NCBI GenBank assembly: GCA_021806055.1
Contig: JAJZYE010000025.1
Span: 1-8,790, forward strand
Direction: 5' to 3'
From: Actinomycetes bacterium
Lineage (GTDB): Bacteria > Actinomycetota > Acidimicrobiia > Acidimicrobiales > RAAP-2
DNA: 8,790 nucleotides
Below, piece by piece: positions 1 through 5,992 of the stretch. Position 1 is the stretch's first letter. Every line of letters starts with the position of its first letter. Under the pieces are notes generated by a model. That model made no database searches, was not told where the DNA came from, and was given only the letters and a program-made list of their open reading frames with translations. The position numbers and the translations under genes are program-made.

Positions 1-2
1 AC

Positions 3-587
3 CTGGCCGCCCTGGCCGACGAACGCCAACCGGGGGCCGACGGGGCCGCGATACCCACGCGGGTGCACCGGCGCCGCTGGCTGGTGGTGGCTCTCGTCGC
101 GTTCGCCGGGGCGATCGGCGTCGTGCTCTGGTCGGCCGTCGGCCCGCGTCAGGCTGGAAACTCGATCACCGGGTCGATCACGTTGGGACACGCCCAGCAG
201 ATCCAGCAGCTGCTGACCGAAGCGGAGGCCGACGTCGCCAATGGTGATCCGGTCACCGCGCTGGCCGCCTACGAGCAGGTGCTGGGGCTGGATGCGCACA
301 ACGTCGTCGCCCTCACCCAGGCGGGCTGGCTCGAGGTGACGGCCGGCAGCTCCGGCCACGACCCTCTGCTGGTCACGCTGGGGGAGCGGTACCTGGCGCG
401 CGCCGTGGCGGTTGCTCCGCGCGACCCCGCGCCGCGCCTCTACGAGGCGATCGTGGCCGACTCCACCCGCGGCGACGCGCCACTGGCGCGTCGTGAGTTC
501 CGCGTCTTCCTCTCCCTCTCGCCCTCGCCGGGCCAGCTGGCGATCGCGCGCCCCTTCCTGGTGGCGTTGGGTCTGCCGTCACGCTGA
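3..587 (+). CDS. Membrane-anchored TPR protein, CcmI/CycH-like (5' end outside window)
   Basis: The reading frame is open from base 3, so the GTG at 63 is probably internal and the gene starts before the window. Seen: a short hydrophilic stretch, an Arg-rich patch (VHRRRW) and one transmembrane segment (about LVVALVAFAGAIGVVLW), then a helical domain. That domain has TPR-like units: one around NGDPVTALAAYEQVLGLDAHN, one around GERYLARAVAVAPRDPAPRLY, and a last helical pair ending LGLPSR. Known: actinobacterial CcmI/CycH-type proteins have an N-terminal segment, one membrane helix and an extracytoplasmic TPR domain, and assist apocytochrome c handling during haem attachment. Inferred: this is the C-terminal part of such a protein. 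The TPR call is firmer than the cytochrome c role, because the rest of the gene and its neighbours are not visible. It ends 25 bp from the convergent next gene. Confidence 0.6.
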   Translation: MAALADERQPGADGAAIPTRVHRRRWLVVALVAFAGAIGVVLWSAVGPRQAGNSITGSITLGHAQQIQQLLTEAEADVANGDPVTALAAYEQVLGLDAHNVVALTQAGWLEVTAGSSGHDPLLVTLGERYLARAVAVAPRDPAPRLYEAIVADSTRGDAPLARREFRVFLSLSPSPGQLAIARPFLVALGLPSR

Positions 588-612
588 CCGCGGTGACCTC
601 CGCCCGTACCGG

Positions 613-1620
613 CTACGGGTGGATCCCGCCGGCGCCGTGGCTCGCGGGAGCGAGTGCGGGGCCGCCCGACGTGAAGTACGCCAGCTCCGTGCGCCAGGAG
701 AAGACGACCGGTGTCGGACGGCCGGCGGGCCGGGCCACCAGGTCGACGTAGGAGGCGCCCGCGGTGTGCGCACCGCGCGGGGCGTAGGCCGCACCCATCT
801 CGCAGTCGGTGCAGTACGCGCCCACGCCTCCGTCGCGGGCGGGTTCGTCACCCAACAGAGCGTCACGGTGGCGCCAACAGCCCGGCGCGCCCGGCGCGTG
901 GCAGGCCAGGTTGGTCGTGGCGCCCGTGCTGCCGCCCCACCCGTCGTCGTAGATCCACAGGTAGTCCGCCACGAGCGGCGAGTAGCCCGACGCCCACGCC
1001 CCGCCCCAGGTCGCCGCGTGGTAGGTGCCGGTGCCGGACGGGTCCGTGCCCCGTCGCGCGGCGCGTTGGGCGGCGGCGTCGAGCGAGGCGGTGAGCCCGA
1101 GGTAGGGGGGCAGTCCCCGATCGACTCGCTCGAGGTCGGCCAGGACGAAGAGCTGTTCGGCCACCGTGAGCTGGGCCCAGTTCGATGGCAGCGTCAAAGG
1201 CGCCGCGCCGTCGAGGACGCTGGCGCGCGCGAGGGCACGGGCCAGGAAAGCCGTACAAGTCTGGTTGGTGTCGTTGACGCGAGGAAAGACGAGCCGCGAT
1301 CCCACGCACGGGTTGGCGCAGGAGCCGTGACGGGACGTTGTCGCGGTGCAGTGACCGGCGGAGAAGAAGTTCGGCGAGGGCGCGATGTTGGTGCGCGGGT
1401 TGGCCAGTGGGCTGGTCGCCGCGCGGGCCGGTGCCGCTGGCGCGAGCACCGTCAGCGCCGCGAGGAGGGCGAACGCACCGAAACGACCGGCACCGAGGCG
1501 ACCGGCACCGAGGCGACCGGCACCGAGGCGACCGGCACCGAGGGGGCCGGTACCGAGGGGGCCGGTACCGAGGGGGCCGGTACGGAGACGACCGAGTTCC
1601 CGGCGGGCGCGACGTACCAC
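613..1620 (-). CDS. Secreted CAP-like protein with repetitive N-terminus
   Basis: A 335-residue exported protein. Residues 11-50 are eight near-identical pentapeptides (PLGTG, RLGAG, RFGAF). They run straight into a hydrophobic core (AFALLAALTVLAPAAP) and a probable signal peptidase site ARA|ATS near residue 68. The mature part has a stretch like the start of CAP/SCP domains (QLFVLADLERVDRGLPPY, 157-173), WRHRDALLG (249-257), and GVGAYC (265-270) before a final beta-like segment. Eight Cys residues, including the set at 91/101/105/122 and CTDC at 270-273, suggest disulfides outside the cell. GTG 1620 is the only usable in-frame start before the signal core. The nearest SD-like bases (gaagag) abut it, so initiation looks poor. 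CAP proteins have varied extracellular roles and the function here is unknown. It is divergent from the ABC operon and convergent with the TPR gene. Confidence 0.65.
   Translation of the reverse strand: MVRRARRELGRLRTGPLGTGPLGTGPLGAGRLGAGRLGAGRLGAGRFGAFALLAALTVLAPAAPARAATSPLANPRTNIAPSPNFFSAGHCTATTSRHGSCANPCVGSRLVFPRVNDTNQTCTAFLARALARASVLDGAAPLTLPSNWAQLTVAEQLFVLADLERVDRGLPPYLGLTASLDAAAQRAARRGTDPSGTGTYHAATWGGAWASGYSPLVADYLWIYDDGWGGSTGATTNLACHAPGAPGCWRHRDALLGDEPARDGGVGAYCTDCEMGAAYAPRGAHTAGASYVDLVARPAGRPTPVVFSWRTELAYFTSGGPALAPASHGAGGIHP
1475..1594. repeat. 15-bp tandem repeat (8 units), minisatellite
   Basis: Eight consecutive 15-bp units with no gaps. On the + strand the main forms are gcaccgaggcgaccg (1490-1534, three copies) and gtaccgagggggccg (1550-1579, two copies). 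A hybrid unit lies at 1535-1549, and diverged units lie at each end (1475-1489 and 1580-1594). The unit is a multiple of three, so gain or loss of copies keeps the frame. Read on the - strand it encodes the pentapeptides at residues 11-50 of the CAP-like protein. Two homogeneous blocks with a hybrid between them are what slippage or unequal exchange would leave. Confidence 0.95.
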
Positions 1621-1706
1621 CTCTTCACGATAGGCGGGTTCCGCGGCCCCGTCGCCACGACGGAGATCGCTGCGTGGGCGGGAGCGTCACCGAGAGTTCA
1701 CCGACC

Positions 1707-1748
1707 GCCCCCACACTCTTTCAGCTATGGTCACCCGTCAGTGGGGGC
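1707..1748. repeat. 8-bp inverted repeat, candidate operator
   Basis: gcccccac (1707-1714) and gtgggggc (1741-1748) are perfect reverse complements separated by 26 bp, 65 bp before the binding-protein ATG. The spacer contains the -10-like TATGGT. The two arms could be half-sites for a regulator, or a weak RNA stem if transcription starts upstream. G/C runs are common in this DNA, so chance is possible. Confidence 0.35.
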
Positions 1749-1797
1749 CGTCCGCTACTGTGAGCCTCGGTACGCCACCGCGGCGTGTCGCGTTCCC

Positions 1798-1804
1798 AAG
1801 GGGG
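1798..1804 (+). promoter_or_regulatory. Ribosome binding site of the binding-protein gene
   Basis: aaggggg lies 8 nt before ATG 1813 and is followed by a second purine patch (aagg, 1806-1809). It fixes the start at 1813, even though the frame is open for a long way upstream. Confidence 0.6.
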
Positions 1805-1812
1805 CAAGGTAC

Positions 1813-2967
1813 ATGGCATTGCAGAGAACCAGAGCGGCGCTGGTCGCGGGGGTCACGGTGGCGAGCCTCGTCGCCGTGTCGATCCCGGCCCTCACCGGTA
1901 GCGCCGGTGCGGCGTCGTCGGTCAACTGGGCGAAGGTGACCCACTTGACCAAGACGGGTCCGACCTCGATGGCCGCGCTCGTGAAGGCCGCCAAGGCCGA
2001 GGGACACCTGAACGTGATCGCGCTGCCGAACACCTGGGCGAACTACGGCAACATCATCAAGGACTTCCACAAGAAGTACGGCATCGTGGTCAACTCGGAG
2101 AACCCCGAGGGATCGAGCGCCGAGGAGATCCAGGCGATCCAGCAGGACAAGGGGCGTTCGAGCAATCCTGACGTCATCGACGTGGGCACCAGCTACGCGG
2201 TGACCGCGAAGTCCGAGGGTTTGCTGGCCCCCTTCAAGGTGTCGACCTGGGCGGCGATCCCGCCCGCGTTGAAGAACCCCGCCGGCTACTGGTTCGACGA
2301 CTACGGCGGCTTCGTGGCGATCGGCTGCGACACCAAGACCGTGAAGAAGTGCCCGACGTCGCTTAAGCAGATGCTTACCGAGACCGGGGCGCAGGGCTAC
2401 AAGATCGGGATCAACAACAGCCCGCTGACCTCCAACTCGGCCCTGGCCGCGGTCCAGGCGGCGGCGATCGCGAACGGCGGTTCGCTCAACAACGTGGCGC
2501 CCGGCGTGAACTTCTTCGCGACGCTCAACAAGCACGGCGCCTTCGTGAACACGATCGCCGACGCCACGACGGCCGAGAACGGCTCGACCAACGTGATCCT
2601 GTGGTGGGACTACCTGATGGCCAACGGCGGGATTGCCCTGCCCGGCTGGAAGGTGACGATCCCCAGTGACGTGCTGCTCGGTGAGTTCTACACCCAGGCG
2701 ATCAACGCGGGTGCCCCGGACCCGGCGGCCGCGCGCCTGTGGGAGGAGTTCCTCTACTCGCCGCAGGGCCAGAACCTCTGGCTGGCGGGCGGAGCCCGTC
2801 CGGCGGAGCTGGCGTACATGACAGCACACCGGACGATCAACAAGGGACTGCTGGCGAAGCTGCCGCCGCTGCCGAAGGGCCAGACGCCGCAGTACCCGAC
2901 GACGGCGCAGATCACGAAGGCCGCGTCCACGGTGAACAGCACGTGGGCGGCCAAGGTGGGCTCCTAA
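1813..2967 (+). CDS. ABC importer extracellular solute-binding protein (family 1 / PotD-FbpA type)
   Basis: A 384-residue secreted protein that should capture a solute outside the membrane and deliver it to the two permeases encoded next. Seen: a signal peptide (Arg at 5 and 7, hydrophobic 9-27, AGA|AS near 33) followed by a type II binding-protein fold. Features include EGHLNVIALPNTWANYGNII (63-82), NPDVIDVGTSYAV (118-130), a WWDY segment (264-267), and near the C-terminus PDPAAARLWEEFLYSPQGQ (302-320), which matches the common 'P-AA-LF--FLLSPEGQ' helix of this superfamily. Cys172 and Cys180 could form a disulfide. There is no lipobox Cys, although many Gram-positive binding proteins are lipoproteins. 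It could bind polyamine, ferric iron, aminoethylphosphonate or another small solute; none is shown by the sequence. ATG 1813 is chosen by its SD and signal peptide. Confidence 0.88.
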   Translation: MALQRTRAALVAGVTVASLVAVSIPALTGSAGAASSVNWAKVTHLTKTGPTSMAALVKAAKAEGHLNVIALPNTWANYGNIIKDFHKKYGIVVNSENPEGSSAEEIQAIQQDKGRSSNPDVIDVGTSYAVTAKSEGLLAPFKVSTWAAIPPALKNPAGYWFDDYGGFVAIGCDTKTVKKCPTSLKQMLTETGAQGYKIGINNSPLTSNSALAAVQAAAIANGGSLNNVAPGVNFFATLNKHGAFVNTIADATTAENGSTNVILWWDYLMANGGIALPGWKVTIPSDVLLGEFYTQAINAGAPDPAAARLWEEFLYSPQGQNLWLAGGARPAELAYMTAHRTINKGLLAKLPPLPKGQTPQYPTTAQITKAASTVNSTWAAKVGS

Positions 2968-3000
2968 CCGAGCGAAGCGGATCGAGCGAAGTAGCGAGGT

Positions 3001-3939
3001 ATGTCGAGCCGTGACGTCGCCCCCTCGTCCCCTGGCGCCCCGGCGCCAGGGGACGAGGGGGCGACGTCGTCGCGCGGGCGACGCGTCCTGCGCCGTCTCG
3101 AGCCGGCGCTCGCGATCTCGCCGTTCCTCGTCTACTCCTTCCTGGGTCTGGGCATTCCCACGCTGGCCGTCGTCTACTACGCCTTTCACGGCGAGACCGG
3201 CGGCTGGAGCACGGCCAACATCGCCATCGTCTGGCACGGGGACCAGGGGATCTTTCGGACCGGTTTCGAGAACAGCATCAAGCTGGGCCTGCTCTCGTCG
3301 ATCATCCCGGGGATTCTGGGCGTGTTCATCGCCTACGCGATACAAACCTCCAAGAGCCCGTTCCTGCAGCGACTGACCTCGACGGCGTCGGGGGTGCTGG
3401 CGAACTTCGGCGGGATCAATCTGACCTTTATGTTCATCGCCACGCTCGGCTCGACCGGGATCCTCACCGCGTGGCTGCACGCCATCGGCATCAACCTGGC
3501 TTCCATCGGTTTTAACCTCTTCACCTTCTCCGGTGTGGCGGTGGTGTACATGTACTTCCAGCTTCCCCTCATGGTCCTCGTGATCACGCCCGCGCTGGGG
3601 GGGCTGCGAGCCTCGTGGCGCGAGGCCGCGGAGAATCTGGGCGCGTCATCGTGGAGCTACTGGCGCCACGTGGGCATCCCCGTTCTGATGCCCTCGATCC
3701 TGGGGGGAATGCTGCTGCTCTTCGGCAGCGCGTTCGCCGCCTACGCCACGGCCGAGTCGTTGACGTTGGGGCTCATCGCCTTGTCACCGATCCAGATCGG
3801 GAACTTCCTCAACGGGAACGTCATCGCGGGCGAGACCCACGTGGGTTACGCGATCGCCTTCGGGATGCTGGTCATCCTGGTGGTGACCATGACGCTCTAT
3901 AGCCTGGTTCGAAAGAGGGCGTCGCGATGGCTCCGCTGA
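3001..3939 (+). CDS. ABC importer permease 1 (PotB/FbpB-type)
   Basis: A 312-residue inner-membrane permease, half of the translocation channel. A hydrophilic N-terminal tail (1-33) is followed by about six membrane helices (roughly 36-60, 93-115, 130-150, 173-198, 228-250, 280-302). The ABC-importer EAA loop is clear: REAAENLGASSWSYWRHVGIP at about 207-227, with EAA, G and the I-P end in place. This loop docks on the ATPase. The gene starts 33 bp after the binding-protein stop and overlaps the next permease by 13 nt. The start has only a weak, close SD (gcgagg, 2994-2999). A perfect 27-bp inverted repeat covers codons 5-23, so the tail DVAPSSPGAPAPGDEGATS is coded by a giant hairpin and is probably not functionally constrained. 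No NTG start other than a CTG at codon 30 is available between the hairpin and the first helix. Confidence 0.9.
   Translation: MSSRDVAPSSPGAPAPGDEGATSSRGRRVLRRLEPALAISPFLVYSFLGLGIPTLAVVYYAFHGETGGWSTANIAIVWHGDQGIFRTGFENSIKLGLLSSIIPGILGVFIAYAIQTSKSPFLQRLTSTASGVLANFGGINLTFMFIATLGSTGILTAWLHAIGINLASIGFNLFTFSGVAVVYMYFQLPLMVLVITPALGGLRASWREAAENLGASSWSYWRHVGIPVLMPSILGGMLLLFGSAFAAYATAESLTLGLIALSPIQIGNFLNGNVIAGETHVGYAIAFGMLVILVVTMTLYSLVRKRASRWLR
3013..3068. repeat. 27-bp perfect inverted repeat (hairpin) at the permease start
   Basis: Left arm 3013-3039 (begins gacgtcgccccc, ends ctggcgcc) and right arm 3042-3068 (begins ggcgccag, ends gggcgacgtc) are exact reverse complements, separated only by cc (3040-3041). 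In RNA it would form about 26 pairs, 21 of them G-C, closed by a CCCG tetraloop. It starts 12 nt after the A of the start codon. A second small hairpin follows at once (cgtcgc-gcgg-gcgacg, 3068-3083). No T-run follows, so it is not a standard intrinsic terminator. Confidence 0.97.
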
Positions 3940-4790
3940 GCTCGGGATCGGTCTTCGACGTCGCCCAGGCGGAGGACGAGGCCGTGCAGCCCTACTCGTC
4001 GGGCCGGCCACGGCGCCGCGTTCGCTGGTGGCGTGGCGTCGTGCTACTCCTGGCCGGTGCGTACTTCCTCATACCGCTCTACGCGGGGCTCAAGTTCTCG
4101 CTCCAGGGCGTGAGCGGCGGGTTCTCCTTTCTCGCCTTCCAGAAGCTTCCCTCGGCGCCCGGTTTCAGCGCGGCTCTGACCCTGTCGCTCAAACTGGCCG
4201 TCGCCACGATGGTCGTCTCGACCCTGCTGATGGTGCCGACCGCCATCTACGTGCACGTGCGTCTGCCGCGGCTGCGGCGCATGATGGACGTGGTCACGAT
4301 CTTGCCCATCGTGATCCCACCCATCGTGCTCATCGTGGGGGTGCTCGGTGTCTTCCCGGAGTGGGCGAAGGCGTCGCCCTACCTGCTGAGCTTCATGTAC
4401 GTGATCCTGGCGATGCCGTTCGTGTACCGCTCCCTGGACGCGGGGCTCGGCGCCATCGATCTCAAGACGCTCACGGAGGCGTCGCGCTCCCTCGGGGGAA
4501 ACTGGCTCAAGACGATCTGGCGAGTCGTTCTACCGAACATCCGACCGGCCCTGCTCTCGGCGACGGTGCTGACCCTGGCCCTGGTGTTCGGTGAGTACAC
4601 GATGGCGAGTCTCGACCTGTGGACGACGATTCCGGTGTGGATCACCCAGTTCCAGGTCTCCTCGGACGGCCACATTCAGGTCGCGGCGTCCATGCTCGGT
4701 CTCGTCGGCACCTGGATTCTGCTAGTTCTTGTAGTATCTCTCGACCGATCGCAGTCTCGTCGGTCGCGTCGTCGCCAAGGAGTGTCATGA
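3927..4790 (+). CDS. ABC importer permease 2 (PotC/FbpB-type)
   Basis: A 287-residue inner-membrane permease, the partner of permease 1. An Arg-rich cytoplasmic tail (GRPRRRVRWWR, 26-36) precedes about six membrane helices (near 37-56, 85-108, 121-143, 151-168, 207-226, 252-272). The EAA loop reads TEASRSLGGNWLKTIWRVVLP at 183-203, with the usual conserved Gly and the terminal LP. ATG 3927 lies inside the end of permease 1 (13-nt overlap), and the stop codon overlaps the ATPase start as ATGA, so the three genes are very likely translationally coupled. Length and topology are normal for the family. The basic C-terminal tail (RSQSRRSRRRQ) fits a cytoplasmic end. Confidence 0.9.
   Translation: MAPLSSGSVFDVAQAEDEAVQPYSSGRPRRRVRWWRGVVLLLAGAYFLIPLYAGLKFSLQGVSGGFSFLAFQKLPSAPGFSAALTLSLKLAVATMVVSTLLMVPTAIYVHVRLPRLRRMMDVVTILPIVIPPIVLIVGVLGVFPEWAKASPYLLSFMYVILAMPFVYRSLDAGLGAIDLKTLTEASRSLGGNWLKTIWRVVLPNIRPALLSATVLTLALVFGEYTMASLDLWTTIPVWITQFQVSSDGHIQVAASMLGLVGTWILLVLVVSLDRSQSRRSRRRQGVS
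4777..4782 (+). promoter_or_regulatory. Ribosome binding site of the importer ATPase
   Basis: aaggag is 4 nt before ATG 4787. It decides the start over the more upstream in-frame codons, which would extend the ATPase far into the permease gene. Confidence 0.75.
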
Positions 4791-5902
4791 CCCTAGTGAA
4801 AGGGGACTCGGTGATCAACGCCGACGCCACGCCCCCCGCATCGAGCGGGGCGAGGGTCACGCTGGAGAACCTCGTGCGCACGTTCGGCAAGGTTCGCGCG
4901 CTGGACAACCTGAGCCTCACCATCGAGCCCGGTGAGTTCATGGCGCTGCTGGGACCGTCGGGCTGTGGCAAGACGACCGCGCTGCGGGTCCTCGCCGGCT
5001 TCGAACAGCTCGACGGCGGTCGCGTCGTCGTCGACGGCCAGGACCTCTCCGATGTGAACGCGCGCAAGCGCGACATGGGCATGGTCTTTCAGAGCTACTC
5101 GCTCTTTCCCAACATGAACGCGCTCGACAACGTGGCCTTCGGGCTGCGGATGCGACGTCAGTCGGCGGTGGTGCGCCGTCGCAAGGCGACCGAGCTGCTG
5201 GAGATGGTGGGACTCGCCGATCAGAGCGCCAAGTATCCACACCAGATGTCAGGTGGACAGCAGCAGCGCGTGGCCCTCGCTCGCGCCCTGGCCATCGAAC
5301 CTCGCGTCCTGCTGCTGGACGAGCCCCTCTCGGCACTCGACGCCATGGTGCGCGCGGAGCTACGCGAACAGATTCGTTCTCTGCAGCAGCGCCTCGCGAT
5401 CACCACGGTGTTCGTCACGCACGACCAGGAGGAAGTGCTGTCGATGGCCGATCGAGTCTGCGTGATGTCCCAGGGCAAGATCGAACAGGTGGCCTCCCCG
5501 GCCGAGCTCTACGCCCGCCCGGCCACGGCGACGGTGACGCAGTTAGTGGGGATCTCCAGCCGCGTACCGGTCACGATCTCGAATCACGAGGTGGTCGTCT
5601 TCGCCCAGCGTTGCCCGGTGCGCAGTGGCGAGGGAGAGTCACTCACCGGCGAGGCGGACGTGCTCCTGCGTCCCGAGGACATCGCGATCGAGCTCGATCC
5701 CGACGGCTCAGGATTCGTCACGCGCAAGAGCTTCCTCGGGGCGATGACGCGCCTCGTCGTGCAGGTGGGCGAGGTGCCGGTGCGCGTCGACGTGCGCAGC
5801 GAGCGCGCGGCGGAGATCGAGTTGGGTCAACGTGTGCGCCCGAGCATCATCGCGCGTGACGTGTTGGTCGCGGCGCGTGTCGGGTCTACGCCGCAGGCGT
5901 AG
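4787..5902 (+). CDS. ABC importer ATPase with TOBE domain (PotA/FbpC-type)
   Basis: A 371-residue cytoplasmic ATPase that powers the importer. All catalytic motifs are present in order: Walker A GPSGCGKTT (56-64), Q-loop Gln102 (VFQSYSLFPN), signature MSGGQQQR (154-161), Walker B LLLDEP (175-180), D-loop SALD (182-185) and switch His212 (VTHDQEE). After about residue 245 comes a regulatory C-terminal region typical of this class, with LLRPEDI (293-299) and a second beta-rich part ending near 363 (TOBE_2 type). An N-terminal extension of about 20 residues precedes the first strand. Every key residue is intact, so the enzyme should be active. The overlap with permease 2 (4787-4790) and the gene order show one operon. 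The TOBE region often senses substrate in this family but does not tell me the substrate here. Confidence 0.93.
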   Translation: MTLVKGDSVINADATPPASSGARVTLENLVRTFGKVRALDNLSLTIEPGEFMALLGPSGCGKTTALRVLAGFEQLDGGRVVVDGQDLSDVNARKRDMGMVFQSYSLFPNMNALDNVAFGLRMRRQSAVVRRRKATELLEMVGLADQSAKYPHQMSGGQQQRVALARALAIEPRVLLLDEPLSALDAMVRAELREQIRSLQQRLAITTVFVTHDQEEVLSMADRVCVMSQGKIEQVASPAELYARPATATVTQLVGISSRVPVTISNHEVVVFAQRCPVRSGEGESLTGEADVLLRPEDIAIELDPDGSGFVTRKSFLGAMTRLVVQVGEVPVRVDVRSERAAEIELGQRVRPSIIARDVLVAARVGSTPQA

Positions 5903-5992
5903 TGTTCGTCATCGAGGTCGAGCGCGGCGTCGACAATTGAAGTCGCGACCACCGTCGACTCCGCGGAGATCGCTGCGGCTTTCCGCACGGGG
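5903..5992. other. Short convergent spacer with small palindromes
   Basis: Ninety bases between the ATPase stop and the stop of the leftward permease remnant. Two small symmetric elements are visible: the 10-bp palindrome ctccgcggag (5959-5968) and a 5-bp stem tgcgg-cttt-ccgca (5974-5987). Neither is followed by a T-run on either strand, so a terminator role is only possible. Confidence 0.3.

Larger units (their letters stand above)
1621..1812. promoter_or_regulatory. Divergent intergenic region upstream of the ABC importer operon
   Basis: A 192-bp spacer between the CAP-like gene (leftward) and the binding-protein gene (rightward), so it should hold both promoters. No clean -35/-10 pair is visible. 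TATGGT (1726-1731) and TACTGT (1756-1761) are the best -10-like hexamers for the rightward operon, but neither has a convincing -35 at the right distance. A perfect 8-bp inverted repeat brackets TATGGT and is listed separately. Nothing resembling a known riboswitch was recognised. Confidence 0.4.

Noticed and set aside
1475..1594. CRISPR-like array
   Set aside because: The units are contiguous with no unique spacers; it is a coding tandem repeat.
412..1812. Long + strand open frame that runs into the binding-protein gene, as if coding a very large fusion protein
   Set aside because: It is antisense to the CAP-like gene, is Arg-rich low-complexity sequence, and reads out of the frame of the TPR gene. 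The SD, signal peptide and ATG at 1813 mark the true start.
2969..2991. Direct repeat cgagcgaag (2969-2977 and 2983-2991) before permease 1
   Set aside because: Only two 9-bp copies in a purine-rich leader; too little to call an element.
3013..3083. Intrinsic terminator ending transcription after the binding protein
   Set aside because: No T-run follows either hairpin and the operon continues in overlapping genes. I keep it as an attenuating or stabilising structure instead.
1738..3480. 580-codon - strand frame opposite the binding protein and permease 1
   Set aside because: Highly Arg/Gly/Asp-rich with no domain, fully antisense to two clear genes. It is a by-product of high GC3.
5959..5987. 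Bidirectional terminator between the importer operon and the permease remnant
   Set aside because: The stems are only 5 bp each and have no T-tract on either strand.
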